Position numbers and translations under genes: made by a program. Under the pieces are notes generated by a model, which was given only the letters and a program-made list of their open reading frames with translations, did no database searches and was not told where the DNA came from. From contig CBDCLG010000020.1 of assembly GCA_965218625.1 (NCBI GenBank), positions 930,001-994,000 of the forward strand: a stretch of DNA of 64,000 nt. The letters run 5' to 3'. Positions within the stretch are counted from its first letter, which is position 1; each line of letters begins with the position of its first letter. Of this stretch, positions 36,999 to 45,372 are shown piece after piece. The DNA is from Bin5 sp965218625. GTDB taxonomy: Bacteria > Chloroflexota > Anaerolineae > Caldilineales > Caldilineaceae.

Positions 36999-39551
36999 AT
37001 GACGCGCGTCACACCGGCCGACCTGACGCGGTTTGCCGGGTCTCCACCCACAACGGCGCTGCTGAAATCCCTCGCCTACCTGGAGGGACTTCCCTTTGAC
37101 GAGGTCGCCGGACTGCTGCAGTCGAACTCGCTGGTCGTCGACTTTGGCGCCGGCGACGAACTGACGCGGCAGGATGATGCGGCCGAGTTCCTCTTTTTCG
37201 TCCTCAGCGGGACGGTGCGCGTCTTGAGACGCGACGTCGACGCCAACGGCTCCGGCAACGAGGAGAGGCTCGGCCGGCTTGTCGGCGCGGGCGGCATCAT
37301 CGGCCGCTATGAACTGACGTTCAGCCTCAAATATATCAGCACTGCGACGGCGGAAGACGGGGTGACAGCGCTGTGCGTCGCCCGCTCGACGCTGGAGCAG
37401 CTGCTTTACCGCTATCCCTCGGCCCATCAGCAGACCGCGTACCAGGCAATCGTCAACCGTCTGCGCACGATGCCGCTGCTGGCCGACGTCGATATGGTCA
37501 TCTTGGGGTTCCTGGCCGAGGAGATCGGGAGCCGGAAGGCGCCGGCAGGCACCGTCCTTTACACGCAGAACGAGGCGCCCGATTCGCTTTTCCTGATCGC
37601 CGAGGGGCAGGTCGAGCTCTATCATCCGCGGCGAACGGACAACAAGCTGTGGCTGGGAACGGGGAACTCGTTCGGCTTCCCCGGCAGCGTGGGCTCGATC
37701 CACAACGCGCCGGCGGACAAATACGGCCACTGGGCCGAGACCAAGACAGAGACGACGGTCTTTGAAGTGCCTTGGCGCACGATGCGGCAGGTGGGGCGGC
37801 GCTTCCCGCTGGCAATCGACCCCGAGATCCAGCTGCTTCCGGCCAAGACGATCAGCGCCATTTCCATTTTCGCGGGGCTGACGCCGCAGGAACAGATCCA
37901 GCTGACCGGCTTCTGCAGCTTCCACCGCATCCCGCAGTTCCATCCGATCATGCAGCAGGGGGACAGCGGCGACAGCATGTGGGTCCTGCTCGAAAACAGC
38001 CGGGCGGTGATGAGCGCGCTGGACGAGGAGAATCGCGCGCTGCCGCGCGCGCCGGTGCGCGGCGTTTTCTCCTTTAACGAGAGCGCGCTGCTGTCTCCCA
38101 ATCATATTGAACTGACGGTTGAATCGGAGCCGGGCAGCCTGTGGCTGCGGTTGCACCGGGAGGATTTCAGACGCTTCGGGCAGATCTGCGGCCAGGAGGT
38201 CCTGGACAAAGTCGTGGCCCGGCTGCCCGAAGAGGCGGAGGATGCCGAGCAGCAGCAGCGCCAGGACTACAGGTGGCTGCGCAAAGGCGAGCTACTGGTC
38301 AGCCTGCATTTGCGGCACTGGCTGGCGCTGCTGGGGAAATCGCAGGTAACCCTCGTAGCCCTCCTCGCGGGCGCGGGTCTGACGTGGCTTTTGACTGCCT
38401 TTGGCATCGCGTTTTGGATCCCCCTGAGCTTCAGCGCGTTGCTGGTCGGCCTGGGGTTTATCTGGGGCGTCCTCAACTATCTGAACGATTTTTTTCTCGT
38501 CACCAACCGGCGCGTGATTCAGCAGGAGAAGGTGATCTTTTTCAGCGAACAGCGGCGCGAGGCGCTGCTGGAACAGATCCAACGCGTGGACGTGTCGACG
38601 ACCTTCTGGGGCAATCTGCTCAACTACGGCAGCCTGTCGGTCTATACCGCCGGCACGACGGGCTCGATTGATTTCGACTTTGTTGGCGCGGCCGACGAAT
38701 TGCGGGCCGCGATCTTCCATCAGCGCAGCCTGCGGCAACAGCGGTCGAGCGCCGAAAACAAGCTGGATATTCAGAACGCGCTGGAGAAGCGGTTGGGCCT
38801 GACCGTTGACCTGCCGAGCCGGGTACGGAGCGACGAGCCGCCGCCGGTTGGGGACAGTTCGACGGAAGGCCTGGGTCTGTGGGAAAGAGTGTGGGAAAGA
38901 GTGTGGGAAAGAGTGCGGCAGATGGCCAAAGTAGACAGTGCCCTCGACTGGGAATCGACGGAGCGGGTGGTGTGGCACAAGCACTGGTGGGTGCTTTTTG
39001 TCCAGGTCGCGCTGCCCGGCCTGCTGCTACTGTTCGAAATCCTGCTTTTGTCGGGCGGGCTTGCGCCGGCCGCGCTGCTGGAGCGGCTCCAGTCGAGCGT
39101 GGGCGCGACGACTCTGCTGGTTTCGGGCGGCGGGGTGATGCTGGCGACGCTGGGCTGGATCGCCTGGGCTGTGGCCGACTGGTGGAATGACACCTACACA
39201 GTCACGGCGGACAGGATCATCGACATTGAGAAGCTGCCGCTTTTTCTCAGCGAACAACGCCGCGAGGCGCAACTCAGCGACATTCAGGACATCAGCCTGG
39301 AGATGAATTCACCGCTGAAAATGATGCTCAACTTCGGCAATATCATCGTGCAGACGGCGGCCGGTGAGGGCGCGTTCACATTCGATCACGTGCCCAATCC
39401 CAGAAACGTCAAGGAGGAGATCACGCGGCGGATGATCGTCTGGCGGCGGGAGGATGAACGGCGCAAGGCCCACGACCGCAGCAAGGACCTGCCCGACTGG
39501 TTCGAGATGTACAACCGGCTGGAGATGGGGCAGACGAGGAACGAAGAATGA
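36999..39551 (+). CDS. Large membrane protein with three cNMP-binding-like and two bPH domains
   Basis: The 850-residue protein seems to combine three cyclic-nucleotide-binding-like domains (about 25-150, 160-265 and 280-405; the first with 'EFLFFVLSGTVRVL', the second with 'PDSLFLIAEGQVELYHP', the third with 'SGDSMWVLLENSRAVM') with a duplicated C-terminal unit of two membrane helices followed by a bacterial PH domain. The bPH copies share 'LVTNRRVIQQEKV'/'TVTADRIIDIEKL' and 'LSEQRREA'. A (WERV)3 tandem lies between the copies. I infer a membrane sensor that binds a nucleotide or lipid; phosphate-binding residues of true cAMP sites are not clear. It starts 1 base after the uvrC stop. Confidence 0.8.
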   Translation: MTRVTPADLTRFAGSPPTTALLKSLAYLEGLPFDEVAGLLQSNSLVVDFGAGDELTRQDDAAEFLFFVLSGTVRVLRRDVDANGSGNEERLGRLVGAGGIIGRYELTFSLKYISTATAEDGVTALCVARSTLEQLLYRYPSAHQQTAYQAIVNRLRTMPLLADVDMVILGFLAEEIGSRKAPAGTVLYTQNEAPDSLFLIAEGQVELYHPRRTDNKLWLGTGNSFGFPGSVGSIHNAPADKYGHWAETKTETTVFEVPWRTMRQVGRRFPLAIDPEIQLLPAKTISAISIFAGLTPQEQIQLTGFCSFHRIPQFHPIMQQGDSGDSMWVLLENSRAVMSALDEENRALPRAPVRGVFSFNESALLSPNHIELTVESEPGSLWLRLHREDFRRFGQICGQEVLDKVVARLPEEAEDAEQQQRQDYRWLRKGELLVSLHLRHWLALLGKSQVTLVALLAGAGLTWLLTAFGIAFWIPLSFSALLVGLGFIWGVLNYLNDFFLVTNRRVIQQEKVIFFSEQRREALLEQIQRVDVSTTFWGNLLNYGSLSVYTAGTTGSIDFDFVGAADELRAAIFHQRSLRQQRSSAENKLDIQNALEKRLGLTVDLPSRVRSDEPPPVGDSSTEGLGLWERVWERVWERVRQMAKVDSALDWESTERVVWHKHWWVLFVQVALPGLLLLFEILLLSGGLAPAALLERLQSSVGATTLLVSGGGVMLATLGWIAWAVADWWNDTYTVTADRIIDIEKLPLFLSEQRREAQLSDIQDISLEMNSPLKMMLNFGNIIVQTAAGEGAFTFDHVPNPRNVKEEITRRMIVWRREDERRKAHDRSKDLPDWFEMYNRLEMGQTRNEE
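38880..38915. repeat. In-frame tandem repeat, 12-bp unit x3
   Basis: TGGGAAAGAGTG occurs three times without mismatch and encodes (WERV)3 in the linker between the two bPH units of the 36999-39551 gene. The repeat keeps the frame and probably varies in copy number among strains. Confidence 0.85.
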
Positions 39552-39591
39552 AGGAAAGGAGCGCAGGCCCGAATTACAGGCCGAGCGCAGT

Positions 39592-40386
39592 TCAGCTGCC
39601 GAACGTCAGGCGGTCAATCAGACGGCGCGGCAACTCGGCGGCACGCATCTGGCTTTGCGTCAGATCGATTGGATAGGCCACGCGGCACTGTTCCCAGGTG
39701 AGGGCTTCCAGGTCCAGCAAAGCGTAAGCGGCCCTTGGATCATTGTCGCGCGGCTGCCCGACGCTGCCCGGGTTGAGGATCAGTCGCTGCAGCTCGGACA
39801 ACTCCAGCCGCACACATTGCCCCTCGTAGGGCCGGAGATAGTCAACAGTCACGGGAACGCCGTTGCGCCGACCGCGCCTCGAATAAATCTTCCTCAGCTG
39901 CCAGTGAAAGATGGCCGGCCTGTGGGTGTGGCCCACCAGGCACATTTTGGTCTCGAAATGGGCGAAATTCTCGAGCGCGACCTCCGGTGATTGAATGTAT
40001 TCCGAGACCGGTTCGCGCGGGCTGGCGTGCGTGACAAGGATACCGTCGGCGCCTTCGGGTTCGAGCGGCACTGCCGGCAGACCGGTGAGGTAGCTGTGAC
40101 TCTTCTTGCTCAGCTGGCCCTGGGTCCACTCAACTGCCGCGCGCGCGAGGGGATTGAAATGGCCGATATCGAGATCGGGATGCCCTAACACTGCCCAATC
40201 GTGGTTGCCGACGACGCACAGGTCGGCCTCGGCCTCGACGAGATCGACACACTCATTCGGCGCCGGGCCATAGCCGACAACGTCGCCCAGACACCAGATC
40301 GTATCGTAACGGCCGGCAGCATCGGACATGACCGTTTCGAGGGCGACAAAGTTGGCGTGAATGTCAGAAATTATCAATACGCGCAT
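39592..40386 (-). CDS. Metallophosphoesterase, YfcE/MJ0936-like
   Basis: The 264-residue calcineurin-like phosphoesterase has all five metal-binding blocks: DIH (8-10), GD (34-35), GNHD (60-63), H120 in 'VTHASP', and GHTH (152-155). Its short length and N-terminus 'MRVLIISDIHANFVALE' place it with phosphodiesterases of the YfcE/MJ0936 group, for which the natural substrate is generally unknown. Converging with the uvrC-cNMP gene and divergent from nadK. Its promoter is leaderless-type. Confidence 0.88.
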   Translation of the reverse strand: MRVLIISDIHANFVALETVMSDAAGRYDTIWCLGDVVGYGPAPNECVDLVEAEADLCVVGNHDWAVLGHPDLDIGHFNPLARAAVEWTQGQLSKKSHSYLTGLPAVPLEPEGADGILVTHASPREPVSEYIQSPEVALENFAHFETKMCLVGHTHRPAIFHWQLRKIYSRRGRRNGVPVTVDYLRPYEGQCVRLELSELQRLILNPGSVGQPRDNDPRAAYALLDLEALTWEQCRVAYPIDLTQSQMRAAELPRRLIDRLTFGS

Positions 40387-40392
40387 ATTCCC

Positions 40393-40421
40393 ATCTTATC
40401 ACAGTGGGGATTTCACCTCAA
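40393..40421 (-). promoter_or_regulatory. Promoter of the metallophosphoesterase gene, leaderless arrangement
   Basis: On the minus strand TTGAGG (40421-40416) and TAAGAT (40398-40393) have a 17-base spacer. Six bases (GGGAAT) then separate the -10 from the ATG at 40386, so position +1 is the A of the start codon. An inverted repeat AGACA-N4-TGTCT at 40429-40442 lies just upstream and could be an operator shared with nadK. Confidence 0.65.
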
Positions 40422-40507
40422 AAGGTATAGACATATTTGTCTGAATGTGCTTGTATGGATGTAGACTTGAGAACCTGCGACGCACTGATTGTGAGAGATT
40501 TGCTGCA

Positions 40508-41374
40508 ATGACCGAAGCCGCCGGAAGCGGATTTCATCGCATCGGCATTCTGCATCACCCGCGCAAACCGGACTCGCTGGAACTGGCCGGGCAGATGGAG
40601 CGGTTCCTGCGGCGCGCGGGCGTGGATGAAACGTGGCTTCACTCCGCCTGGGACGCCGACGTAATCAAGGCCAGGCTACCCGACGTTGACCTGTTGATCA
40701 CGCTCGGCGGGGACGGCACGATGCTGCGCGCGGCGCGACTTGGCGCGGCCTACAACGTACCGATGTTGGGCGTGAAGATGGGGCGCCTCGGTTTTCTGGC
40801 TGAAATTTTTCCCCAGGACTGGCGCACGCCCCTGGAGCAGCTTCTGCGCGGCGACTACTGGATCGAAGAGCGGCTCATGGTGAGGGCGCTGGTGGAGAAA
40901 GCGGCCGCCAACGGCGGCGCGCGTGCGGTGCGTTGCTCTTTTGACGCGCTCAACGATGTCGTCCTCAGCCGCGGCAGCCTCGCCCGCATCGTGCGCGTAA
41001 GCGCCAACCTGGACGGCGGCTATCTGACGACCTACACCTGCGACGGGCTGATCGTCAGCACAGCAACCGGCAGCACCGCCTACGCCCTGGCCGCAGGCGG
41101 CCCGATCCTGCCGCCAGAGCTGCGCAACATCCTCGTGATCCCGGTCGCCGCCCACATGAGCATGGACCGGGCGGTGGTGCTCTCGGAAGGCACCGAAGTG
41201 CGGCTGCGCGTCTACAGCGACCACTCGGCGATGCTGACCGTGGACGGCCAGTTTGAAGTTGAAGTCGATGACTCGGACGAAATCGTCGTCGACAGCAGCC
41301 CGTACCAGGCCCGCTTTGTCCGCCTGCGGCCGCGCAGCTATTTCTATCAGACGCTGATGGACAAGCTGAAATGA
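40508..41374 (+). CDS. nadK: NAD kinase
   Basis: NadK phosphorylates NAD to NADP with ATP or polyphosphate. The GGDGT motif (67-71) and the downstream 'GRLGFLAE' and 'CDGLIVSTATGSTAYALAAGGP' glycine-rich block are diagnostic; 'SPYQARFVRL' ends the family core. I chose the ATG at 40508 (288 residues) as the family N-terminus; a longer frame begins at 40445. Confidence 0.95.
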   Translation: MTEAAGSGFHRIGILHHPRKPDSLELAGQMERFLRRAGVDETWLHSAWDADVIKARLPDVDLLITLGGDGTMLRAARLGAAYNVPMLGVKMGRLGFLAEIFPQDWRTPLEQLLRGDYWIEERLMVRALVEKAAANGGARAVRCSFDALNDVVLSRGSLARIVRVSANLDGGYLTTYTCDGLIVSTATGSTAYALAAGGPILPPELRNILVIPVAAHMSMDRAVVLSEGTEVRLRVYSDHSAMLTVDGQFEVEVDDSDEIVVDSSPYQARFVRLRPRSYFYQTLMDKLK

Positions 41375-41441
41375 AGGCGGCGCCGTGCAGCGGCCGCGTC
41401 CACCTGCGGCGCGGCGCTCGGGTCGTAGAAGGCGAAATCTG

Positions 41442-42206
41442 ATGAGAGACGAATCCAGTCAACCCGCCAAGGAGCATTATCGTACTCTTGACGTGCCGGA
41501 AGAGGCCGCGCAGGAGGAGGTTGAGCGGCAGTATGAGCGACTGCTCAATCTCTACCGGCCGGAACTGCTCGAGTCGGCCGAGGACCGGGCCTACGCCGAG
41601 CAGAAGCTGGCCGCTGTTGAAGAGGCGTACGCTGTCCTCGGCGATCCGGCGCGGCGCGCCATCTACGACGGCAAGCCGGCCCCGCTGGCGGTTGGCAGCG
41701 ACGGCGAACCGGAAAGCCTGACCTGCGCCAACCACCCGGACCGGGAGACGCTGCTGCGCTGCAACAAGTGCGGCAACCCGATCTGCATGGAGTGCGCGGT
41801 GCGGACGCCGGTCGGCTACCGTTGCACCAACTGCGTGCGGGAACAGCAGAACATCTACTTCAATGCCCTGGGCCGGGACAACATCGTCGCCCTGGCGGTG
41901 GGATTCATCGTATCGCTGATCGGCGCGCCGATCATTGGTTTTCTTCTGAGCAGCATCGGCTTCTTCGGCTTCGTCATCGCCTTCATCGCCGGGTCCGGCG
42001 CGGGGACGCTGTTGGCCCGCGTTATTCGCGGCGCGGTGGGCAACCGCCGCGGGCGCAAGCTGCCGCACTTTGCCATCGCGGGCACGCTGCTGAGCGTGGC
42101 GCCGTGGGCGATCTTCTTCCTCGTCTTCGGAGGCTGGCGAAGTTTTGTGATGATGCTCATCTTCGCCGGCCTGGTGATCGCGTCGGCCTTTCCCCAGCTG
42201 CGGTAA
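41442..42206 (+). CDS. J-domain-like, zinc-finger membrane protein
   Basis: The 254-residue protein begins with a J-domain-like helix bundle (about 10-75, ending 'AYAVLGDPARRAIYDG'), but the HPD tripeptide that stimulates DnaK is replaced by YRP (39-41). Next is a B-box-like zinc finger with cysteines at 95, 107, 110, 115, 118, 128 and 131, then three hydrophobic segments (about 145-170, 175-200, 215-250). GAAGG precedes the ATG at 41442. I infer a membrane-anchored adaptor that no longer activates Hsp70. It is 67 bases after nadK. Confidence 0.75.
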   Translation: MRDESSQPAKEHYRTLDVPEEAAQEEVERQYERLLNLYRPELLESAEDRAYAEQKLAAVEEAYAVLGDPARRAIYDGKPAPLAVGSDGEPESLTCANHPDRETLLRCNKCGNPICMECAVRTPVGYRCTNCVREQQNIYFNALGRDNIVALAVGFIVSLIGAPIIGFLLSSIGFFGFVIAFIAGSGAGTLLARVIRGAVGNRRGRKLPHFAIAGTLLSVAPWAIFFLVFGGWRSFVMMLIFAGLVIASAFPQLR

Positions 42207-42313
42207 AGCCTCAAAACGGTCTGTCACCGGCCACCGCCTTGCTGGGCGCGGCGTCAAAAAGAGAAGACCCATCCCTGAGGGACCGGGCGCATCGGCGCGA
42301 TGACGGCATCTCA

Positions 42314-43567
42314 TCAGCCGGGCTGCAGTGTACCCACCTCGACCGGAGAAATCTCAGCTCGCCGCCGCGACGCTTGCAGGCCCGACTGGACTCGACGCCG
42401 TCCGCCCTTGCATTCGCCGAACACCAGGATGGCGAGCGCGGCGCTGGCGTTGCCCGCCAGAATCCAGGCCAGTAGTTGCGTGCCGCTCAGCCCGGATGCC
42501 GTCCGCTCCACGCTCTCCGGCAGGTTGGCCGGCGGCTCGCCGCCGACTGCCAGCGGTCTGCGGCTGGCGGTCGTCAGGACGTAAACCGCGCCGGTATTGC
42601 CGGTGACCGGCAACAGTTCCGCGGCGTGAAGATCATCCAGCTCGGCCAGGGTTGACCAGTGGGCGCCGCCGTCGGTACTGATCGACACGCGGCTGGACGG
42701 AAGGTGAAGATCAGCCGAATCGGTGCGTACGGTCCCGGCGTAAACCACCTGCGGCTGGGCGGCATCGACAACCAAGTCGCTGATCGCAAGCCGGCCGTCA
42801 CTGTTGTTTTGCGGCGCCTGACCGCTCGACCGCCACGCGACGCCATCCCGGCTCATAACGACGCCGGCGCCCGCGGTGCCCACGAAGACGGTCGGCGGCG
42901 ACGTGTCGGCGATGTCGACCGCGGTCGGCAGAGCCGGCAGGCTGTCGACGGCCACCCAGCGCAGTCCGAATGCCTCGGCCCGGTACAGTTTGCTCAGCGT
43001 GCGCACGAATGCCAACCCGGCGCCCGTGCTGTCTGCGGCGATCTCCTGTACCGGCTCTTCCAACAGGAGATGACCGCTGGCTATCAGTCCTCCTCTACCG
43101 CCGGCGCCCAGGTCCCGCAGCCGGAAGACGCCATCGCTATCGGTGCCGACGTAGAGCAGCCGGTTGGCCGCGTCGATGGCGAGCGCGGTGACGCCGCCAA
43201 TCGCCGCCGTATCCATGGGGACCTCAGTCCAGCTCTGCCCGGCGTTGCGCGAGATGTAGACGCTCAGCTTGTTGGCCGCGCCGATGAATACCGTGTCCGG
43301 ATCGGCCCGGTCCACGGTGACGGCGTTCACCACGACGCCGGGCGGCGCGGCGACCAGCTCCCAGACAGAGCCGCTCCCGCCATAGAGGCGGCCGCCGTCC
43401 ACCGCGTAACTGCGCGCGTCCACGCGGTGGGCGGCCGCATACGCGCGCACGTTCTCCAGCGCGGTGAGGGGGACCCAGTTCGGCTCGGCGCTGACGGCTG
43501 CGCCGACCGACGCAACCAAGGTCAGCAGCAGCAGCGTCGTACCTGTCAGCAGAAATCTTAAGATCAT
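42314..43567 (-). CDS. Secreted BNR/sialidase-like repeat protein
   Basis: The 417-residue protein has a signal peptide (about 1-27) and then several short repeats ending in Asp-box-like elements ('YISRNAGQSWTEV', 'VMSRDGVAWRS', 'SISTDGGAHWSTL'), as in BNR or Vps10-type beta-propellers. A hydrophobic segment near residues 370-390 ('LLAWILAGNASAALAILVFG') followed by Arg-rich sequence could anchor it in the membrane. AGGAGG lies 7 bases before the ATG. No sialidase catalytic residues are recognisable, so it is more likely structural or a binding protein. Confidence 0.8.
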   Translation of the reverse strand: MILRFLLTGTTLLLLTLVASVGAAVSAEPNWVPLTALENVRAYAAAHRVDARSYAVDGGRLYGGSGSVWELVAAPPGVVVNAVTVDRADPDTVFIGAANKLSVYISRNAGQSWTEVPMDTAAIGGVTALAIDAANRLLYVGTDSDGVFRLRDLGAGGRGGLIASGHLLLEEPVQEIAADSTGAGLAFVRTLSKLYRAEAFGLRWVAVDSLPALPTAVDIADTSPPTVFVGTAGAGVVMSRDGVAWRSSGQAPQNNSDGRLAISDLVVDAAQPQVVYAGTVRTDSADLHLPSSRVSISTDGGAHWSTLAELDDLHAAELLPVTGNTGAVYVLTTASRRPLAVGGEPPANLPESVERTASGLSGTQLLAWILAGNASAALAILVFGECKGGRRRVQSGLQASRRRAEISPVEVGTLQPG

Positions 43568-43742
43568 GGCGAATCCTCCTAGGCACACAGTTCAAACTGT
43601 CGATGCCATGATTCTACAGCTGCCGGAAGCATCTTTCCGGCCATCATTCGGAACGTTTTCGGACCGTTTTGCAACGGTCGCATCGTCCGCACCCCCTGAA
43701 CCTGCTGCCGCCGCCCCATTTCCTTCTTCGTATTCCAACTCG

Positions 43743-43751
43743 TGTTATACT
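43743..43751 (+). promoter_or_regulatory. Extended -10 promoter ahead of the structured region and DUF58 gene
   Basis: TG-T-TATACT is an extended -10 element, which can work without a good -35, and none is apparent at the usual distance. Transcription would start near 43758, about 280 bases before the DUF58 ATG. The same nine bases, TGTTATACT, occur on the minus strand upstream of the methyltransferase gene (58284-58276). Confidence 0.45.
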
Positions 43752-43757
43752 TGCCGG

Positions 43758-44012
43758 CATGAAGGACACGCCGGGGCTGCAAGACGGCCCGCTGCTGACA
43801 ATTGAGCAGTTGGCAAAGGGCGACAGGCCTCTGCAAGGTTGCGCCGCAAACGCATGCCGGTGACAGGCCGGCCGCTCCGAGACGCCGGCAGCAGACGCCT
43901 GCAACAGCCGCAAGTCCCAGAAGTTGTCTCCCGGCGTTTCAACTCTCAGCTCTTCGTACCCGGCAGCCGCCCACGGGTCCGCTTGGCGCGGTTCCTTAGG
44001 CAGAAGAGCTGA
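43758..44012 (+). ncRNA. Possible structured 5' leader or small RNA
   Basis: The 472-base space between the BNR gene start and the DUF58 gene has no believable gene. It contains two adjacent stems: GAGACGCCGG (43879-43888) with CCGGCGTTTC (43931-43940), 10 pairs including one G-U, and TCAGCTCTTC (43946-43955) with GAAGAGCTGA (44003-44012), 10 perfect pairs. Inside the second, ACCCG can pair with CGGGT; upstream GGCCT (43826-43830) can pair with AGGCC (43865-43869). The G-U pair favours the plus strand as the RNA. It matches no riboswitch class I know, and a chance origin is not excluded. Confidence 0.35.
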
Positions 44013-44039
44013 CCACCAACGACGGCCGTTCAGAGATCT

Positions 44040-45359
44040 ATGCAACTGACAGTACGCGGGCTGCTTCTGCTGGCGGCTACTGCCCTGTTTCTCGCTGCCG
44101 GCGCCTTCACGGGCTGGCTGGCCTGGCTTGGGCTGGCTTGGCTGATCGCAAGCGCTGCGCTCCTCCTGACCGACTGGCAACTGTCGCCGCGCCCGCAGGA
44201 CTGGTCGGTTGAACGCAGTCACGACGAGCGCTTCTCACTGGCCGCGTGGAACCGCATCGAACTTCGGGTGCAGTTGGATGGCGCAGGGCGAGAACTCCCG
44301 GTCTGGCTGCGCGACGAAACGCCGCCACTGTTTCGCATCGCCGAGGAACAGCGGGTCCTGCGCGGAACGGTAGAGCCGGGTGAGGGCGCCGGCTGGGTCT
44401 ACTATCTCCATCCGCCGCGGCGGGGAGACTATCGTTTCGGCGACCTGCACCTGCGCTGGGAGTCGGTCCTGGGGCTGCTGCGGCGGCAAACGACCATCGC
44501 CGCGGGCGCGGACGTGAAGGTCTACCCGAACCTGGCGGATGTAAAGAAGTACGACCTGCTCCTGCGCAAGAACCGCCTGTGGGAGATGGGGTTGCGCACT
44601 GTGCGCGTCCGGGGCAGGGGCACCGAATTCACACGGCTGAGGGAGTATCAGCCGGACGACGAATACCGGTACATCAATTGGAAGGCGACGGCCAAGCGCG
44701 GCAGCCCGATCTCGACCGAGTTTGAGACCGAGCGGGCGCAAAACCTGGTGGCGCTGCTCGACGTGGGCCGTATGATGCGCAGCCCGGTCGGCGATGTGGC
44801 GAAGATGGACTATGCGATCAACGCGGTCCTGCTGCTGGCCTATGTGGCGGTGCAGAAAGGCGACCGCATGGGCGTGCTCACATTCGCTGACGATGTGCAG
44901 TCGTGGTTGCAGCCGCGCACGGACAAAGCTCAGTTCTACCGCATGCTGGAACTGCTGTACAACGTACAGGGACAGCCGGTCGAGCCGGATTTTACCGGCG
45001 CGTTCGGCTATTTCGCCGCGCACCAGCGGCGGCATTCGCTGGCGCTCGTCTTCAGCGACCTGACCGGAAGCGTAAGCAATGAAGCGCTGGTGGCGGGACT
45101 GCTGCGGTTGCGGCGGCAACATCTGCCGCTGCTGGTGACGATGCGCGATCCGACGGTGGAGGCGTTCGCGCGCCAGCGCGTCGCCGATGTGACCGGGTTG
45201 TACCGGCGCACGGTGTCGGAGACGCTGCTGCAGGAACGGGCGCTGGCGCTGGAGTCGTTGCGCAGCCGCGGGGTGTTGACGCTGGACGTGCCGGCAGACG
45301 AACTGAGCGTCGCGCTGATCGAGCGCTATCTTCAGATCAAGGCGCGGACACTGCTGTAG
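44040..45359 (+). CDS. DUF58 family protein
   Basis: The 439-residue protein has two N-terminal membrane helices (about 5-45), a beta-rich region, the DUF58 signature REYQPDDEYRYINWKATAKR (201-220), and a vWA-like region after it ('LVALLDVGRMM' as the first strand, lacking a complete MIDAS DxSxS). DUF58 proteins usually act with a MoxR AAA+ ATPase in assembling or maturing complexes. No moxR gene is in the window, but the SpoIIM-like and RDD genes that often accompany such operons follow. There is no strong ribosome binding site. Confidence 0.88.
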   Translation: MQLTVRGLLLLAATALFLAAGAFTGWLAWLGLAWLIASAALLLTDWQLSPRPQDWSVERSHDERFSLAAWNRIELRVQLDGAGRELPVWLRDETPPLFRIAEEQRVLRGTVEPGEGAGWVYYLHPPRRGDYRFGDLHLRWESVLGLLRRQTTIAAGADVKVYPNLADVKKYDLLLRKNRLWEMGLRTVRVRGRGTEFTRLREYQPDDEYRYINWKATAKRGSPISTEFETERAQNLVALLDVGRMMRSPVGDVAKMDYAINAVLLLAYVAVQKGDRMGVLTFADDVQSWLQPRTDKAQFYRMLELLYNVQGQPVEPDFTGAFGYFAAHQRRHSLALVFSDLTGSVSNEALVAGLLRLRRQHLPLLVTMRDPTVEAFARQRVADVTGLYRRTVSETLLQERALALESLRSRGVLTLDVPADELSVALIERYLQIKARTLL

Positions 45360-45372
45360 GAGAGCTTTCTGG

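Noticed and set aside
43644..44222. Minus-strand open frame covering the space before the DUF58 gene
   Set aside because: It lacks a ribosome binding site, its protein looks random and it overlaps the start of the DUF58 gene in antisense.
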